Part shown: piece after piece, positions 18,098 to 28,599 of the stretch
How the letters are laid out: every line of letters starts with the position of its first letter
How positions within the stretch are numbered: position 1 is the stretch's first letter
Origin: Vreelandella maris
Lineage (GTDB): Bacteria > Pseudomonadota > Gammaproteobacteria > Pseudomonadales > Halomonadaceae
Length of the DNA: 64,000 bases
Direction: 5' to 3'
NCBI RefSeq assembly: GCF_013371085.1
Contig: NZ_JABWCV010000002.1
Coordinates: 213,887 to 277,886 of the forward strand
Program-made: the position numbers and the translations under genes
The notes under the pieces: model-generated
Seen by the model: the letters and a program-made list of their open reading frames with translations, nothing else
What the model was told of the DNA's origin: nothing
Database searches by the model: none

Positions 18098-18871
18098 TTA
18101 AGCCGCAGAGAGACGAGAACGCAGTGGTTGTTGCAGCACTTCAAATAGGCTGTCGACCGTCAATGCCAATAGTGCAATGGTCAACGCCCCCTGAACGACA
18201 TAGGCCATATTGCCGTTAACGATGCCGGAGATAATCGGGTCGCCAAGGTTACTGGCCCCAACAGTCGCCCCCAGAGCAGCCGTGGCGATATTAATGGTGA
18301 CGGAGGTGCGAATGCCCGCCAGGATGACCGGGGCCGCCAACGGCAGCTCGACATACCGCAATGTCTGAGTCGGCGTCATGCCCATGGCGTGTGCGGCGGT
18401 CTTTATGTCGATATCAACCTCCTGCAGTCCGGCAAGCGTATTACGCACGATGGGCAGCATGCCATACAGCATCAAGGCGACAATGATGGGCAAAGTACCA
18501 AATCCGAGCACAGGTACCGCCAGCGCCAGCACGGCCACCGGCGGAAAGGTTTGTCCCAGCGAGGCCAACTGGCCGACCAGCGGCAAAAAATCGCTGCCAC
18601 GCTCGCGAGTCACCACAATGCCAGCTGAGACGCCTACGACAACGGTCACAAGCGCCGCTATGCCCACCACAAGGAGATGGCGGCCCAGCAGCACATAGAA
18701 ATCAGCCCGGTCATAAATCACCTGCCTGGCATCAGGTTCTATCCAGCGAAAAAGTGGCTCGGCAGCAGACATGGCCACAACGCTGAGCAGCAGCAGTGTT
18801 CCCCACATCAGTGGCCAAAGCCACAGCAGGGCTCTTTTACGTGGCTGCGCGATACTCAGCGAATTACTCAC
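18098..18871 (-). CDS. yehW: betaine-type ABC transporter permease (YehW-like)
   Basis: A 257-residue inner-membrane permease with about six membrane segments and the binding-protein-dependent transport signature (EAA loop region) around DIKTAAHAMGMTPTQTLRYV. The frame is open to 18955, but GTG at 18871 is the better start: AAGGA lies 7 bases upstream and it overlaps the ATPase gene end by 8 bases. Last gene of a four-gene cluster whose order (binding protein, long permease, ATPase, short permease) is that of E. coli yehZYXW, a low-affinity glycine betaine system. Confidence 0.88.
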   Translation of the reverse strand: MSNSLSIAQPRKRALLWLWPLMWGTLLLLSVVAMSAAEPLFRWIEPDARQVIYDRADFYVLLGRHLLVVGIAALVTVVVGVSAGIVVTRERGSDFLPLVGQLASLGQTFPPVAVLALAVPVLGFGTLPIIVALMLYGMLPIVRNTLAGLQEVDIDIKTAAHAMGMTPTQTLRYVELPLAAPVILAGIRTSVTINIATAALGATVGASNLGDPIISGIVNGNMAYVVQGALTIALLALTVDSLFEVLQQPLRSRLSAA

Positions 18872-19826
18872 GCGCACTTCCTTTATCCAGTTGTGCTTCC
18901 TTGATGATCCTGCGCAGCGATAGCTCGCCAATGGGGACATCGTGCTGATCGACAACCGTAAGCCTATCGCTATGGTCGCGCAGCATCATGGAAAGCGCTT
19001 GACGCAGTGAGAAATCTGCGGGTATGCGCGACTGGGCGGGTAGAGTCGGTCCCATGGAGGTCATGTGGTCTTTAACGCGGGTTAAAGCAGCCTGTTTGAG
19101 CCCCCGTTCAAGCCCTCCCAACAGTGACTCGACAAACGAGTCGGCTGGCTGTTGCAGCAGCGCCAGCGGAGAGCCCTGCTGCACGATTCGTCCTTCGCGC
19201 ATCACTACCAGGTGATCCGCGAGTTTGAGGGCTTCATCCATGTCATGGGTCACGAAGACCACCGTTTTGTGCAGCCGCGCCTGTATTTTGGCCAGCTCAT
19301 CCTGCAGCTTTTCACGGGTAATCGGATCAAGGGCGCCGAAAGGTTCGTCCATAAGCAAAATATCAGGGTCGGCGGCCAATGCCCTTGCCACCCCAACTCG
19401 CTGCGCCTGCCCACCTGAAAGCTGGTGAGGATATTTATGCGCAAACTCCCCGACAGGCAAGCCTAGCAAGTCCATCAACTCTTCGACCCGTCCCTGGACA
19501 TCGGCGGCTGACCACTTCAATAAACGCGGTACCAAACCAATATTGCGCGCCACGTTCCAGTGAGGGAACAAACCGGTGTGCTGAATGACATAACCAATCC
19601 GGCGGCGTAGTTTTACCGGGTCATACACCTCAATGGCTTGGCCATCCAGAATAATGTCACCCTCGCTATGCTCGATTAAGCGATTGATCATGCGCAGGGT
19701 GGTGGATTTACCGCAGCCGGAGGTGCCGACCAGCGCACAAAACTTGCCCTTCGGCACACGCAGTGAAATATCATCCACCGCGGTTTCTTCACCAAATCGC
19801 TTTGAGACATGGGAAAGCTCAATCAT
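18864..19826 (-). CDS. yehX: betaine-type ABC transporter ATP-binding protein (YehX-like)
   Basis: A 320-residue ATPase. Walker A GTSGCGKST (near residue 34-42), Q-loop YVIQHTGLFPH, ABC signature LSGGQAQRVGVARAL, Walker B DILLMDEPFGALDP and the H-loop FVTHDMDEA are all intact. The C-terminal 60 residues look like a single CBS-type module (LRQALSMMLRDHSDRLTVVD), as in OpuCA/YehX proteins, where paired CBS domains sense ionic strength; only one is evident here. The start overlaps the end of the upstream permease gene by 4 bases. Confidence 0.92.
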   Translation of the reverse strand: MIELSHVSKRFGEETAVDDISLRVPKGKFCALVGTSGCGKSTTLRMINRLIEHSEGDIILDGQAIEVYDPVKLRRRIGYVIQHTGLFPHWNVARNIGLVPRLLKWSAADVQGRVEELMDLLGLPVGEFAHKYPHQLSGGQAQRVGVARALAADPDILLMDEPFGALDPITREKLQDELAKIQARLHKTVVFVTHDMDEALKLADHLVVMREGRIVQQGSPLALLQQPADSFVESLLGGLERGLKQAALTRVKDHMTSMGPTLPAQSRIPADFSLRQALSMMLRDHSDRLTVVDQHDVPIGELSLRRIIKEAQLDKGSARE

Positions 19827-21022
19827 CGTGTTCCTCCGGGGCGCAGTGCTTCTGCCAGGGCGCCCAAGCCCGCATCCACGACCAGAGCCAGCATTAAAAT
19901 AGGCAATGCGCCGAGCAGAACCATGTCCATGGCTGCTTGACCCAGGCCCTGAAAAATAAAGGTGCCAAGCCCACCCGCCCCGATCAAAGCGGCTACGGCA
20001 GTGAGACCAATGGCCTGAACCGTGGTAATACGCACCCCTTCAAGTAGCACCGGCAGCGCCAGCGGTAGCCGCACCTGCCAAAAACGCTGGCCAGCACGCA
20101 TTCCCATCCCCTTGGCGGCTTCCAGGGTATCGGGGCTTACTTCTTCAAGAGCGATATAGGTGTTACGCACCATGGGGAGCAGGCTATAGGCAATCAGTGC
20201 GATCAAGGCAGGCATCGTACCGATCCCGCTGACGCCAAGCCGGCCTAGCAATGGTACGTTTGCGGCAAGCCAAGCAAGCGGCGCCAGTAGCAGGCCAAAC
20301 AAGGCAAGACTGGGAATGGTTTGTAGAAAATTGAGTACTGCGAAAGCGCCTTTCTGCAGCCGTGCATAGCGGCGCATCAGCATCGCTAGTACTAAGCCAA
20401 CCACCACGCTAATACTGACGGCAGCCCCAACCAGCGTCACGTGCTGACCAATAGCTCTCAGAAACTGCCGATCACGCGCCTTAAACTCCTGCACCAGGGC
20501 AAGGCTATCCAGCCACAAAGTTGCACACAGCCACCACACCAACGCCACGCCACATAACAGTAGCGTGGGCCAGAGACGAGTGAGCTTTAAGCGTAAGCGT
20601 ATTTCAATTAAGCACAGTAGTAATACAAACAGCACTACCCAATACGTTGCCCCCAGGCCCAAACGCGCCTGGGGCAGTTCAGGATCAATCAGTAAATAGC
20701 TGCTGGCAATTAACCCCACGGGCATGAGTGCCATCAAGGTCATTACTGCCGCTAACAGAGCGCGATAGTGCCGGTGACTCGGTTGCCACGCTAATATGCC
20801 AATGAAACTGAGCAGTAATGTGGCTAATAGCGCGCCGGGCCAGCCTAAGGCCTCAAGCGCGCCGTAGCTCGTTCCCTGAACAATCCGGTTGGGAGCCATG
20901 CTAACCACGTCCAAACCCCAGAATGCGGCCAGCATGATAAGACTGAGGCTAACAAGCACAGTGTTAGGGTGCCGCCCATCCCAACGAAGCCGAGGGGTGG
21001 GCAATGCATCCAATAACGACAT
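19823..21022 (-). CDS. yehY: betaine-type ABC transporter long permease (YehY-like)
   Basis: A 399-residue permease. The first 190 residues hold four or five extra hydrophobic segments; the C-terminal 200 residues are the conventional permease domain with LEAAKGMGMRAGQRFWQVRL as the ATPase-contact loop and LIGAGGLGTFIFQG. The long N-terminal extension is the feature that separates YehY from YehW. It lies between the binding-protein gene (27 bases upstream) and the ATPase gene (4-base overlap). Confidence 0.9.
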   Translation of the reverse strand: MSLLDALPTPRLRWDGRHPNTVLVSLSLIMLAAFWGLDVVSMAPNRIVQGTSYGALEALGWPGALLATLLLSFIGILAWQPSHRHYRALLAAVMTLMALMPVGLIASSYLLIDPELPQARLGLGATYWVVLFVLLLCLIEIRLRLKLTRLWPTLLLCGVALVWWLCATLWLDSLALVQEFKARDRQFLRAIGQHVTLVGAAVSISVVVGLVLAMLMRRYARLQKGAFAVLNFLQTIPSLALFGLLLAPLAWLAANVPLLGRLGVSGIGTMPALIALIAYSLLPMVRNTYIALEEVSPDTLEAAKGMGMRAGQRFWQVRLPLALPVLLEGVRITTVQAIGLTAVAALIGAGGLGTFIFQGLGQAAMDMVLLGALPILMLALVVDAGLGALAEALRPGGTR

Positions 21023-21049
21023 TAATTAGTTATCCCAGGCATAAACACA

Positions 21050-21976
21050 TTAATCAGCTAGCGTATCCAGATAGTCGCTGGCCACTTGGGTTGGTGACAG
21101 CCCGTTAACGGCAACATCTGCATTTAGCGTTTGGAGAGTGACCAGATCAAGGGTGGCAAAGACCTCGTTGAGCAGCGCTTCCATTTCGGGATACGTTTCC
21201 AGCACGCTTTCACGCACCACGGGGGCAGGCTGGTATACGGGCTGCACACCTTTAGTATCTTCCAGTACGACCAGACCCAGTGCACTTAAGCCACCGTCGG
21301 TGCCATAAGTCATGGCGGCGTTAACGCCACTGGTTTGCTGGGCGGCGGCACGCATGGTGGCAGCAGTATTGCCACCCGACAGCACTAGCAGTTGCTCATC
21401 GCTCAATTCAAAACCGTAGGCTTCCTGAAACGCAGGTAACGCCTGTGCGGATTCCACAAATTCAGCGCTGGCGGCGAATTTGAACTCCCCCCCTTCCGCC
21501 AGATAGGCCGCGAGGTCTTCTAAACTGACCAATTCATTTTCAGTGGCTACGTCTTCGCGGACACTCATTGCCCAGGTGTTGTTAGCGCTAGCTGGCTGCA
21601 GCCAGACCAAGTCTTGTTCCGCGTCACGCTCTTTAACGGTTTCAAACGCTTGATCCGCATCGTTCCACACTGGACTGTCGGCCATATCAAAAAAGAAGGC
21701 ACCATTGCCCGTGTACTCAGGGTACACATCAATTTCGCCAGCTTCTAATGCCGACCGCACAACACTAGTACCACCAAGCTGCAAGCGGTTTTCGGTAGCA
21801 ATATCGTTGCGTTCCAAGGTCTGAATGATCAGCTCACCCAACACCGACCCTTCCGTGTCGATCTTGGAGGACACCACTACCGGCTCATTGGCGCTGGCCT
21901 GGGAAAGGGAAATAACGGATACGGCGCAAGCAACGATTAGGGGCTTAGCAATGATAGGATTAGCTGAAAAGCGCAT
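21050..21976 (-). CDS. osmF: glycine betaine-binding periplasmic protein (OsmF/YehZ-like)
   Basis: A 308-residue solute-binding protein. A Sec signal peptide (MRFSANPIIAKPLIVACAV..., cleavage likely after ASA near residue 29) is followed by the family segments SSKIDTEGSVLGELI, YPEYTGNGAFFF, WLQPASANNTWAMSVREDV, AAQQTSGVNAAMTYGTDGG and APVVRESVLETYPEM, which match E. coli YehZ closely. The frame is open to 22036; ATG 21976 is chosen because AAGGA stands upstream and the signal peptide begins there. It captures betaine-like compatible solutes for YehYXW. A promoter should lie between cysS and this gene or inside the cysS end. Confidence 0.93.
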   Translation of the reverse strand: MRFSANPIIAKPLIVACAVSVISLSQASANEPVVVSSKIDTEGSVLGELIIQTLERNDIATENRLQLGGTSVVRSALEAGEIDVYPEYTGNGAFFFDMADSPVWNDADQAFETVKERDAEQDLVWLQPASANNTWAMSVREDVATENELVSLEDLAAYLAEGGEFKFAASAEFVESAQALPAFQEAYGFELSDEQLLVLSGGNTAATMRAAAQQTSGVNAAMTYGTDGGLSALGLVVLEDTKGVQPVYQPAPVVRESVLETYPEMEALLNEVFATLDLVTLQTLNADVAVNGLSPTQVASDYLDTLAD

Positions 21977-22011
21977 CTTGGAATTCCTTTTGAAGTGGGC
22001 TTTTTTACTGA

Positions 22012-22034
22012 GGCTCTTATGAAGTATAAGAGCC
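22012..22034. other. hairpin between cysS and osmF
   Basis: Perfect 9-bp stem GGCTCTTAT/ATAAGAGCC with a GAAGT loop just after the cysS stop. No T-run follows on the minus strand, so it is not a classical terminator of cysS; it could be an mRNA-processing or Rho-associated structure. Confidence 0.4.
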
Positions 22035-22042
22035 ATCAGCGT

Positions 22043-23449
22043 TTAAGGTGCTTCTAACACCCAAGAAGTACCTTCGCGTGAGTCTTTAAGAATAATCCCC
22101 AGGGCTGCGAGCTCATCGCGAACCGCATCCGCCTGAGCGAAGTCCTTATTCGCTTTCGCCTCAATACGTTGAGCAATTTTCGCTTCAATCTCGCTTTCAC
22201 TAAGCGGCATACCCTGTTGCTGCGTGCCTTTCAGGAAAATTTGCGGCGCCTGCTGAAGCAGCCCCAAAATAGCCCCTAGCTGCTTGAGCTCGCCCCCAAG
22301 CCTAGCGGCCTCGTCGGGCTGCTCCTGCTTGGCGCGATTGACTTCACGCGCCAGCTCAAACATGACTGCCAACGCTTCAGGCGTGTTGAAGTCATCGTCC
22401 ATGACCTGAGTAAAACGCTCTCGGTAAGGGGATGCTTCACTGCTGGCAATAGCGTCAGTGTCGACGCCTTCTAGCGCTGTGTATAAACGTGTCAGCGATT
22501 TGCGTGCTTCGGTCAGTGAGTCCACCGAATAGTTGATCGGGCTACGGTAGTGACTGGCCACCAGCAGAAAGCGCACCACTTCAGGGTCGTGTTCGGCCAG
22601 TACATCGCGAATGGTGAAGAAGTTGCCCAGAGATTTGGACATCTTCTCCTTGTTCACCCGCACTGCCCCAGCGTGCATCCAGGTTTTGACGTAGGTCTTG
22701 CCGGTGGCCGCTTCGCTTTGCGCAATCTCATTTTCATGATGCGGAAAGGTTAGATCCGGCCCGCCACCGTGAATATCGAAGGTATCACCCAAGCAGCAGG
22801 TCGACATCGCCGAGCACTCGATGTGCCAGCCGGGACGCCCATTACCCCACGGCGACGACCAGTGGGCCTCACCCGGTTTTGCAGCCTTCCAAAGTACAAA
22901 GTCGAGTGGATCTTCTTTATGAACATCAACATCCACCCGAGCACCAGAGCGCATATCGTCTAGCTGGCGATTATTGAGCTTGCCGTAATTGGCAAACTTG
23001 CGTACACGGTAGTAAACATCGCCGTTATCGGCCGCATAGGCAAAGCCTTTTGCAATCAGCGTTTCAATCATTGCCACGATATCGTCGATATGACCGGTGG
23101 CGCGGGGCTCATGAGTCGGTGGCAAAACAAACAGACGCGCTTCATCTTCGTGCATGGCGGCAATCATGCGCTCGGTTAGCGCGGTGATGCTTTCACCATT
23201 TTCGTCAGCACGCTTCAGTATCTTGTCATCAATATCGGTAATGTTGCGCACATAGTTAACATCGTAGCCACGCTCACGCAGGTAGCGGGTGATGACGTCA
23301 AAGGCGACCATGACGCGGGCATGACCAAGATGGCAATAGTCATACACCGTCATGCCGCAGACATACATACTGACTTTTCCCGCTTCAAGCGGGGTGAAAA
23401 GTTCTTTGCGACGCGTCAGCGTATTGTAAATATGCATATGGCTATCCAT
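22043..23449 (-). CDS. cysS: cysteinyl-tRNA synthetase
   Basis: A 468-residue class I synthetase of usual length. The zinc-binding Cys is in [17 protein letters not shown], which also contains the HIGH-type motif HLGH; the second zinc ligands lie in [10 protein letters not shown] and [13 protein letters not shown], and KMSKS appears as [12 protein letters not shown]. It charges tRNA-Cys. A CCAGGA site precedes the ATG at 23449; an in-frame ATG four codons later is a less likely start. The glnS gene lies 14 bases upstream in the same direction, so the two are probably cotranscribed. Confidence 0.97.
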   Translation of the reverse strand: MDSHMHIYNTLTRRKELFTPLEAGKVSMYVCGMTVYDYCHLGHARVMVAFDVITRYLRERGYDVNYVRNITDIDDKILKRADENGESITALTERMIAAMHEDEARLFVLPPTHEPRATGHIDDIVAMIETLIAKGFAYAADNGDVYYRVRKFANYGKLNNRQLDDMRSGARVDVDVHKEDPLDFVLWKAAKPGEAHWSSPWGNGRPGWHIECSAMSTCCLGDTFDIHGGGPDLTFPHHENEIAQSEAATGKTYVKTWMHAGAVRVNKEKMSKSLGNFFTIRDVLAEHDPEVVRFLLVASHYRSPINYSVDSLTEARKSLTRLYTALEGVDTDAIASSEASPYRERFTQVMDDDFNTPEALAVMFELAREVNRAKQEQPDEAARLGGELKQLGAILGLLQQAPQIFLKGTQQQGMPLSESEIEAKIAQRIEAKANKDFAQADAVRDELAALGIILKDSREGTSWVLEAP

Positions 23450-23463
23450 GTTTTTCCTGGCCT

Positions 23464-25143
23464 TTAGCCCTTCTGCTTGATTTTTGCCCAGCTATCTTTT
23501 AATCCCACGGTGCGGTTAAACACTAAATGCTCTGGTGTGGAATCATGACGATCTGCACAGAAGTAACCAACGCGCTCGAACTGGAAGCGTGACTCGGGCG
23601 TGGCCTCCGCAAGGCTTGGCTCGCCAATTGCCTGACAAACGACCAGCGATTCCGGATTTAAGTGCTCTAGGAAGTCGACATCTTTGTCACGATCTGGCTG
23701 CTCAACGGTGAACAGGTTGTCATACAGGCGCACTTCCACCGGCACGCCGTGGGCAGCGCTTACCCAATGAATAACCCCTTTCACCTTGCGACCTTCAGGA
23801 TTTTTGCCCAGCGTATCGAAATCCACTGAACAATGCAGCTCTCTGATGTCACCGGCCGCGTCCTTAATTACCTCGTCACAGCGAATCACATAGCTATTGC
23901 GTAGACGTACTTCTTTACCTGGCGCGAGGCGGAAGAACTTCTTAGGAGCATCTTCCATAAAGTCGTCTTGATCGATGTAAAGCTCCCGAGTAAAGGGCAC
24001 CTTGCGCATCGTCATATCTTCACGTGCAGGATGCCCCGGCACTTCATACATCTCTTCGTGATCTTCCGGCACATTGGTGAGCACGACTTTCAGCGGCTTT
24101 AACACACACATGGCGCGCGGCGCATTGTCTTCAAGATCCGAGCGAATCGCGTGGGTCAACATGGCGATATCGACCAAGCCACCGTCGGCACGGGTGACGC
24201 CGATCATCTCGCAGAATTTGCGGATAGAGGCTGGTGTGTAGCCGCGGCGACGCATACCGGAGATCGTCGGCATCCGCGGATCATCCCATCCATCGACAAT
24301 CTTTTCGTCTACCAACAGCTTCAACTTGCGCTTGGAGGTTAACGTGTAATCAAGATTGAGACGGGCAAATTCAATTTGGCGCGGCTTGGCGGGTACAGGA
24401 AGGTTGTTTAAAAACCACTCATACAGTGGGCGGTGATCTTCAAATTCCAGGGTACAGATCGAGTGCGTAACCCCTTCAATGGCATCCGACTGACCATGGG
24501 TGAAATCGTACGAGGGGTAGATTTTCCACTTATCGCCCGTTTGGTGATGGCTGGCATGTCGGATGCGGTAAAGGATGGGGTCGCGTAGGTTGATATTAGG
24601 TGACGCCATATCGATTTTAGCGCGCACGACCTTTTCACTTTCACCAAACTCGCCTTCGCGCATTCGCGCAAGCAGATCAAGGTTCTCTTCGGCGCTGCGC
24701 TCACGGTAAGGGCTAGGGGTACCCGGCGCCGTTAGTGTGCCGCGGTACTCGCGAATTTCATCCGGCGAAAGGTCGTCCACGTAGGCTTTTCCTTCTCGCA
24801 TCAAGTGCTGCGCCCAGGCATAGAGTTGGTCGAAGTAGTCGGAAGCAAAACGCACAGGACCTGCCCATTCAAAGCCTAGCCAAGTGACATCCTCTTTGAT
24901 GGCATCGATGTATGCCTGTTCTTCTTTCGCCGGATTGGTATCATCAAAACGTAGATGACATTCGCCACCCATTTGCTCCGCCAGCCCGAAATTGAGACAG
25001 ATCGACTTTGCATGGCCGATGTGCAAAAAGCCGTTGGGCTCGGGGGGAAAGCGTGTCACGATTTTAGTGACCTGGCCGCCCTCGATTTCGTCGCGTACTT
25101 GGTTGCGAATGAAGTTCGGCGCTGGGGTGGTCTCGTTGGTCAT
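23464..25143 (-). CDS. glnS: glutaminyl-tRNA synthetase
   Basis: A 559-residue class I synthetase. HIGH motif in [20 protein letters not shown] (about residues 34-53), and the KMSKS equivalent in [15 protein letters not shown]. The C-terminal anticodon-binding beta barrels include [17 protein letters not shown] and [20 protein letters not shown]. It charges tRNA-Gln directly. The ribosome site is weak (GAGG about 13 bases before the ATG). Divergent from ppiB with 155 bases between them, which must hold both promoters. Confidence 0.97.
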   Translation of the reverse strand: MTNETTPAPNFIRNQVRDEIEGGQVTKIVTRFPPEPNGFLHIGHAKSICLNFGLAEQMGGECHLRFDDTNPAKEEQAYIDAIKEDVTWLGFEWAGPVRFASDYFDQLYAWAQHLMREGKAYVDDLSPDEIREYRGTLTAPGTPSPYRERSAEENLDLLARMREGEFGESEKVVRAKIDMASPNINLRDPILYRIRHASHHQTGDKWKIYPSYDFTHGQSDAIEGVTHSICTLEFEDHRPLYEWFLNNLPVPAKPRQIEFARLNLDYTLTSKRKLKLLVDEKIVDGWDDPRMPTISGMRRRGYTPASIRKFCEMIGVTRADGGLVDIAMLTHAIRSDLEDNAPRAMCVLKPLKVVLTNVPEDHEEMYEVPGHPAREDMTMRKVPFTRELYIDQDDFMEDAPKKFFRLAPGKEVRLRNSYVIRCDEVIKDAAGDIRELHCSVDFDTLGKNPEGRKVKGVIHWVSAAHGVPVEVRLYDNLFTVEQPDRDKDVDFLEHLNPESLVVCQAIGEPSLAEATPESRFQFERVGYFCADRHDSTPEHLVFNRTVGLKDSWAKIKQKG

Positions 25144-25298
25144 GGTGGTGTTGATAACCTCGTGGTGGATGGCGTACTGAGCCGTGAGAACATAGGATAC
25201 TCCTATGGCACTTCGCGGTGCAGGGCAAAACCGTTATTATAACGTGACGCCGATGCACAGCGCCAAGGCGAACGCCTTTATTGAACAGGAATTTATCA

Positions 25299-25799
25299 AT
25301 GATCGTATTACAGACGAACCACGGTGACATCACCATCGAGCTTAACCATGAAAAAGCGCCGATTAGCGCGGCGAATTTTGAGCAGTACGTTCGCGACGGA
25401 TTTTATGACGGCACCCTATTTCATCGGGTGATTGACGGATTCATGGTCCAAGGCGGCGGTTTTGATAAAGACTTTGAGCAGAAGCCAACCCGTGACCCTA
25501 TCGATAACGAAGCTGACAACGGCTTAAAAAACACTATCGGTACGCTAGCCATGGCTCGCACCCAAGACCCGCATTCTGCCACTGCGCAGTTTTTCATTAA
25601 TGTGGGCGACAATAGCTTTCTGGATCACAGCGGTAAAAGTCTTCAAGGCTGGGGCTATGCGGTGTTTGGCGAAGTCGTTGGCGGTATGGAGGTGGTCAAC
25701 GAGATTAAAAACGTGGCCACTACACGCCGTGGCATGCATGCCGATGTACCCGCTGAAGACGTGATCATCGAACGCGCTTATGTGAAGGAAGCGGAATGA
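25299..25799 (+). CDS. ppiB: peptidyl-prolyl cis-trans isomerase B (cytoplasmic cyclophilin)
   Basis: A 166-residue cyclophilin. It has [16 protein letters not shown] (the catalytic Arg and Phe region), [16 protein letters not shown] and [12 protein letters not shown]. No signal peptide, so it is cytoplasmic. ATG 25299 with an AGGA site is chosen over an in-frame TTG at 25281. Neighbours are glnS (divergent) and lpxH 13 bases downstream, an order like the E. coli ppiB-lpxH pair. Confidence 0.96.
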   Translation: MIVLQTNHGDITIELNHEKAPISAANFEQYVRDGFYDGTLFHRVIDGFMVQGGGFDKDFEQKPTRDPIDNEADNGLKNTIGTLAMARTQDPHSATAQFFINVGDNSFLDHSGKSLQGWGYAVFGEVVGGMEVVNEIKNVATTRRGMHADVPAEDVIIERAYVKEAE

Positions 25800-25812
25800 C
25801 ACTGGGAGCTTT

Positions 25813-26586
25813 ATGCGCACATTGCTTGTTGCCGACCTGCATCTAAGTAGCGACACCCCTGAGATTAATCAGGGGTTTTACCGCTACCTAGAACATACTG
25901 CCCCAGGAGCCGATGCTCTTTATATTCTGGGCGACCTTTTTGATGCCTGGATGGGTGATGACCTTCTGGATGCCACGGACCATCCGCTCAGCATTGTGGC
26001 TCAAGAGGTTATCAAGCGGTTGCACAAGCTTAGCAGTGACGGTACCACTGTTTATTTGATGCATGGCAACCGTGACTTTTTACTCGGCGAGCGCTTTGTT
26101 AACGCTTGCCAGGCGATGCTGCTATCTGACATTGAGGAAGTCGAGATTCAGGGGGTGCCCGTGGTACTTCTTCATGGCGATAGTTTATGCACCCAAGATG
26201 AAGCCTACATGGCTTTCCGTCAGCAGTCGCGCAACCCAGAGTGGCAAACTCAGATATTGGCTCTACCGCTGGAACAACGTCTAGAGCTGGCCAAAAGCCT
26301 ACGTATGCAGTCGGGCGAGGCTAACGCCAATAAAGCTGAGGCAATCATGGATGTGACACAGCAGGAAGTCATTTTGTTGATGGAGCGGTTTGGTGTTGCC
26401 ACTATGATTCATGGTCACACTCACCGCCCCCACGTACATGACCTGACGGTTGAAGAAGTACCCGCCAAACGTTATGTGTTAGGTGATTGGGATAGCCAAC
26501 GTGGCTGGGATATCGTGGTTGAGCGCTCAGATCACACCGCGCCAAGCTTGCGTCAGTTCTCTTTCACCGAATTACCTGACACCTAA
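25813..26586 (+). CDS. lpxH: UDP-2,3-diacylglucosamine diphosphatase
   Basis: A 257-residue calcineurin-like phosphoesterase. The metal ligands are in VADLHLSSD (residues 6-14), GDLFDAWMGDD (40-50), HGNRDFLLG (83-91), LLHGDSLC and MIHGHTHRPHVH. It removes UMP from UDP-2,3-diacylglucosamine in lipid A synthesis at the inner face of the cytoplasmic membrane. Follows ppiB closely and ends in a strong bidirectional terminator. Confidence 0.95.
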   Translation: MRTLLVADLHLSSDTPEINQGFYRYLEHTAPGADALYILGDLFDAWMGDDLLDATDHPLSIVAQEVIKRLHKLSSDGTTVYLMHGNRDFLLGERFVNACQAMLLSDIEEVEIQGVPVVLLHGDSLCTQDEAYMAFRQQSRNPEWQTQILALPLEQRLELAKSLRMQSGEANANKAEAIMDVTQQEVILLMERFGVATMIHGHTHRPHVHDLTVEEVPAKRYVLGDWDSQRGWDIVVERSDHTAPSLRQFSFTELPDT

Positions 26587-26603
26587 CCGCAGCTTACGGG
26601 TAT

Positions 26604-26634
26604 AAAAAAAGCCGATCTCGCGATCGGCTTTTTT
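26604..26634. terminator. bidirectional terminator between lpxH and ppiD
   Basis: Perfect inverted repeat AAAAAAGCCGATC / GATCGGCTTTTTT around a TCGC loop. A-run and T-run on either side make it functional for both convergent genes. Confidence 0.92.
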
Positions 26635-26652
26635 GGGCTTGCTTAAAAGATT

Positions 26653-28473
26653 CTACCGCTCTATGTCTGCGTCACTGCGCAAATCATCAATCAATCCCTG
26701 CAGGATCGATTGAGCACGCAGTTGTTCTGCCATTTGTGAGACAAACGTTTCCATCTGCTCATCAATTTCACCGTCAGTAACGCTATCCAACGCTACAATG
26801 GCAACGCCTTGAGGCAGTTCAACGGCATGATAAACGCTCTCACCCTCATCAGGCCGTGGCATGCGGAAAGCTTCTTGAACAATGGTTTGAGGTACGGTGG
26901 TATCGGCTTGGCGACTAACGTTGTTAGCTTCGAGCCAATTGATATCCAACTCCTCACCTGCCTGCAGTTCTGAAATCAGTGATTGCGCCTCTTCACGCAA
27001 TGCTTGCTGCTGCTGCTCAGCGGCGACGGATATTTCGACCTCCTCGCGGACCTCATCCAGAGGCAGTAACGTTGCATCGCGCTGTTCAGCAACACGCAGC
27101 ACCATCCGACGATCTTGGTCTAACTCGATAACTTCACTGTTATAACCCTCTTCCAGCACGTCGTTGCTGAACGCCGCTGACATCACACCAGGCTCGGATA
27201 AAACGCCTTCAACTTCATCATCACGGGCAAGCCAATCGCTCTCATTAAGGGTAAGACCAATGCTTTCAGCAACGCTTTGCAGGTCATCAGCAGCGAAGCT
27301 TTCATCAATTAGCTGCTGAACTCGCTGATTAAATTCATCATCAACATCGTTCAGCGCCACTTCCCGCGCCAACTCATCGCGCTGTTCTTCAAATGTTGGG
27401 CCTTGAATGTCCGTCACCTGAATAATGTGAAAAGCATTATCCAGTTCAACCGGCTGGGATACATCACCCTCTTCTAAAGAGAATGCTGCTTCATCAAAGC
27501 TATCCCCAAAGAAGCCACGGCTGATTACCCCAAGGTCCCCACCCTCTTCGGCACTGGCCGTATCATCAGAGTAGCGCAGAGCGGTATCGGCAAACGATTC
27601 ACCGCTATTCAACGCTTGCCTGGCTGTTTCAGCCCTTTCCTGAGCTTCATCACGAGTACGTTCGTCACCAAAGGTGATCATGATATGGGAGATTTGGCGG
27701 TCAGCGTCACGATTCTGTTCGCGCCATGCATCGCGTAGCGCCTCTTCATCAACATCGCGGCCTTCTGCCATTGCCTGACGATCAACTATCACATACTCAA
27801 GACGCACCTGCTCTGGGCGCTCGTAGCGCTCTTGGTGGGCATCATAATAGGCTTTTAGGTCGTCTTCACTGATATTGACATCAGCCTCGACGTCGTCACC
27901 ATCTAGCACCACATAGCGCAAGCTCCGCTCCTGGCGCTGCAACTCTGCCAGACGCTCTTGCTCATTGGGCAAGCTAAAATCGCTGAAGGCGAGGCCCTGC
28001 TGTAAATGCTGCCGCTGGATATCGACGCGCAATTCTTCACGAAAAGATAATGGCGTATAGCCTGCGCCCGCTAAGCGGTTACGAAAAACTTCAGCAGAAA
28101 AACGACCATCCTGATCATGGAACTCAGGCAGACTGACAATCAGTTGATCAAGTTGCTCTTCTGAAACAGCGAAACCACCCTCTTCTGCGTACTGGGATAA
28201 CAGTTCCTGGGTGATGAGCTGGTCAAGCATGTCGCTGCGTAGGGCTCGCTCTTGTTCAGGCGGCACCTGTCCTGAGCGTAAAGCGCGCTGCACACCGAGC
28301 TCAACCTGCTGACGCATGATTGGCTGCCCGTTGACACTGGCTACTTCGTCTGGATCGCTGCCAAAAAGCCCAAACAGTGATTCAATCCCGAAAAGCGCCA
28401 TGGCCGCAACCATAACACCGATAATAATTTTGGCACCCCAGCTCCTGGAGCCATCTCGAATACTTTGCAGCAT
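26653..28473 (-). CDS. ppiD: SurA/PpiD-type periplasmic folding chaperone
   Basis: A 606-residue membrane-anchored protein. One N-terminal membrane segment (GAKIIIGVMVAAMALFGIES, residues 14-33), then the SurA-N-like chaperone region and a parvulin PPIase-like domain near residues 265-365 (SHIMITFGDERTRDEA, then FADTALRYSDDTASAEEGGD and LGVISRGFF). PpiD sits at the Sec translocon and helps newly exported proteins. Strongly acidic overall, as expected in a halophile. The preceding gene on the strand is hupB, an order seen in E. coli (lon-hupB-ppiD). Confidence 0.93.
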   Translation of the reverse strand: MLQSIRDGSRSWGAKIIIGVMVAAMALFGIESLFGLFGSDPDEVASVNGQPIMRQQVELGVQRALRSGQVPPEQERALRSDMLDQLITQELLSQYAEEGGFAVSEEQLDQLIVSLPEFHDQDGRFSAEVFRNRLAGAGYTPLSFREELRVDIQRQHLQQGLAFSDFSLPNEQERLAELQRQERSLRYVVLDGDDVEADVNISEDDLKAYYDAHQERYERPEQVRLEYVIVDRQAMAEGRDVDEEALRDAWREQNRDADRQISHIMITFGDERTRDEAQERAETARQALNSGESFADTALRYSDDTASAEEGGDLGVISRGFFGDSFDEAAFSLEEGDVSQPVELDNAFHIIQVTDIQGPTFEEQRDELAREVALNDVDDEFNQRVQQLIDESFAADDLQSVAESIGLTLNESDWLARDDEVEGVLSEPGVMSAAFSNDVLEEGYNSEVIELDQDRRMVLRVAEQRDATLLPLDEVREEVEISVAAEQQQQALREEAQSLISELQAGEELDINWLEANNVSRQADTTVPQTIVQEAFRMPRPDEGESVYHAVELPQGVAIVALDSVTDGEIDEQMETFVSQMAEQLRAQSILQGLIDDLRSDADIER

Positions 28474-28545
28474 GCTAGCCTCAGATAGTCACAGCCAAAT
28501 ACATCGACCCACTAAATCCTAACAAATAGGGGGCCAGAAAATAAC

Positions 28546-28575
28546 ATGGGCGCATCGCCTATGCGATGCGCCCAT
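28546..28575 (-). terminator. terminator after hupB
   Basis: Perfect 13-bp stem ATGGGCGCATCGC / GCGATGCGCCCAT with a CTAT loop, followed on the minus strand by GTTATTTT. It probably ends the hupB message, ahead of ppiD. Confidence 0.75.
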
Positions 28576-28599
28576 TAGGTTACAGCAAACGCGGTCAAA

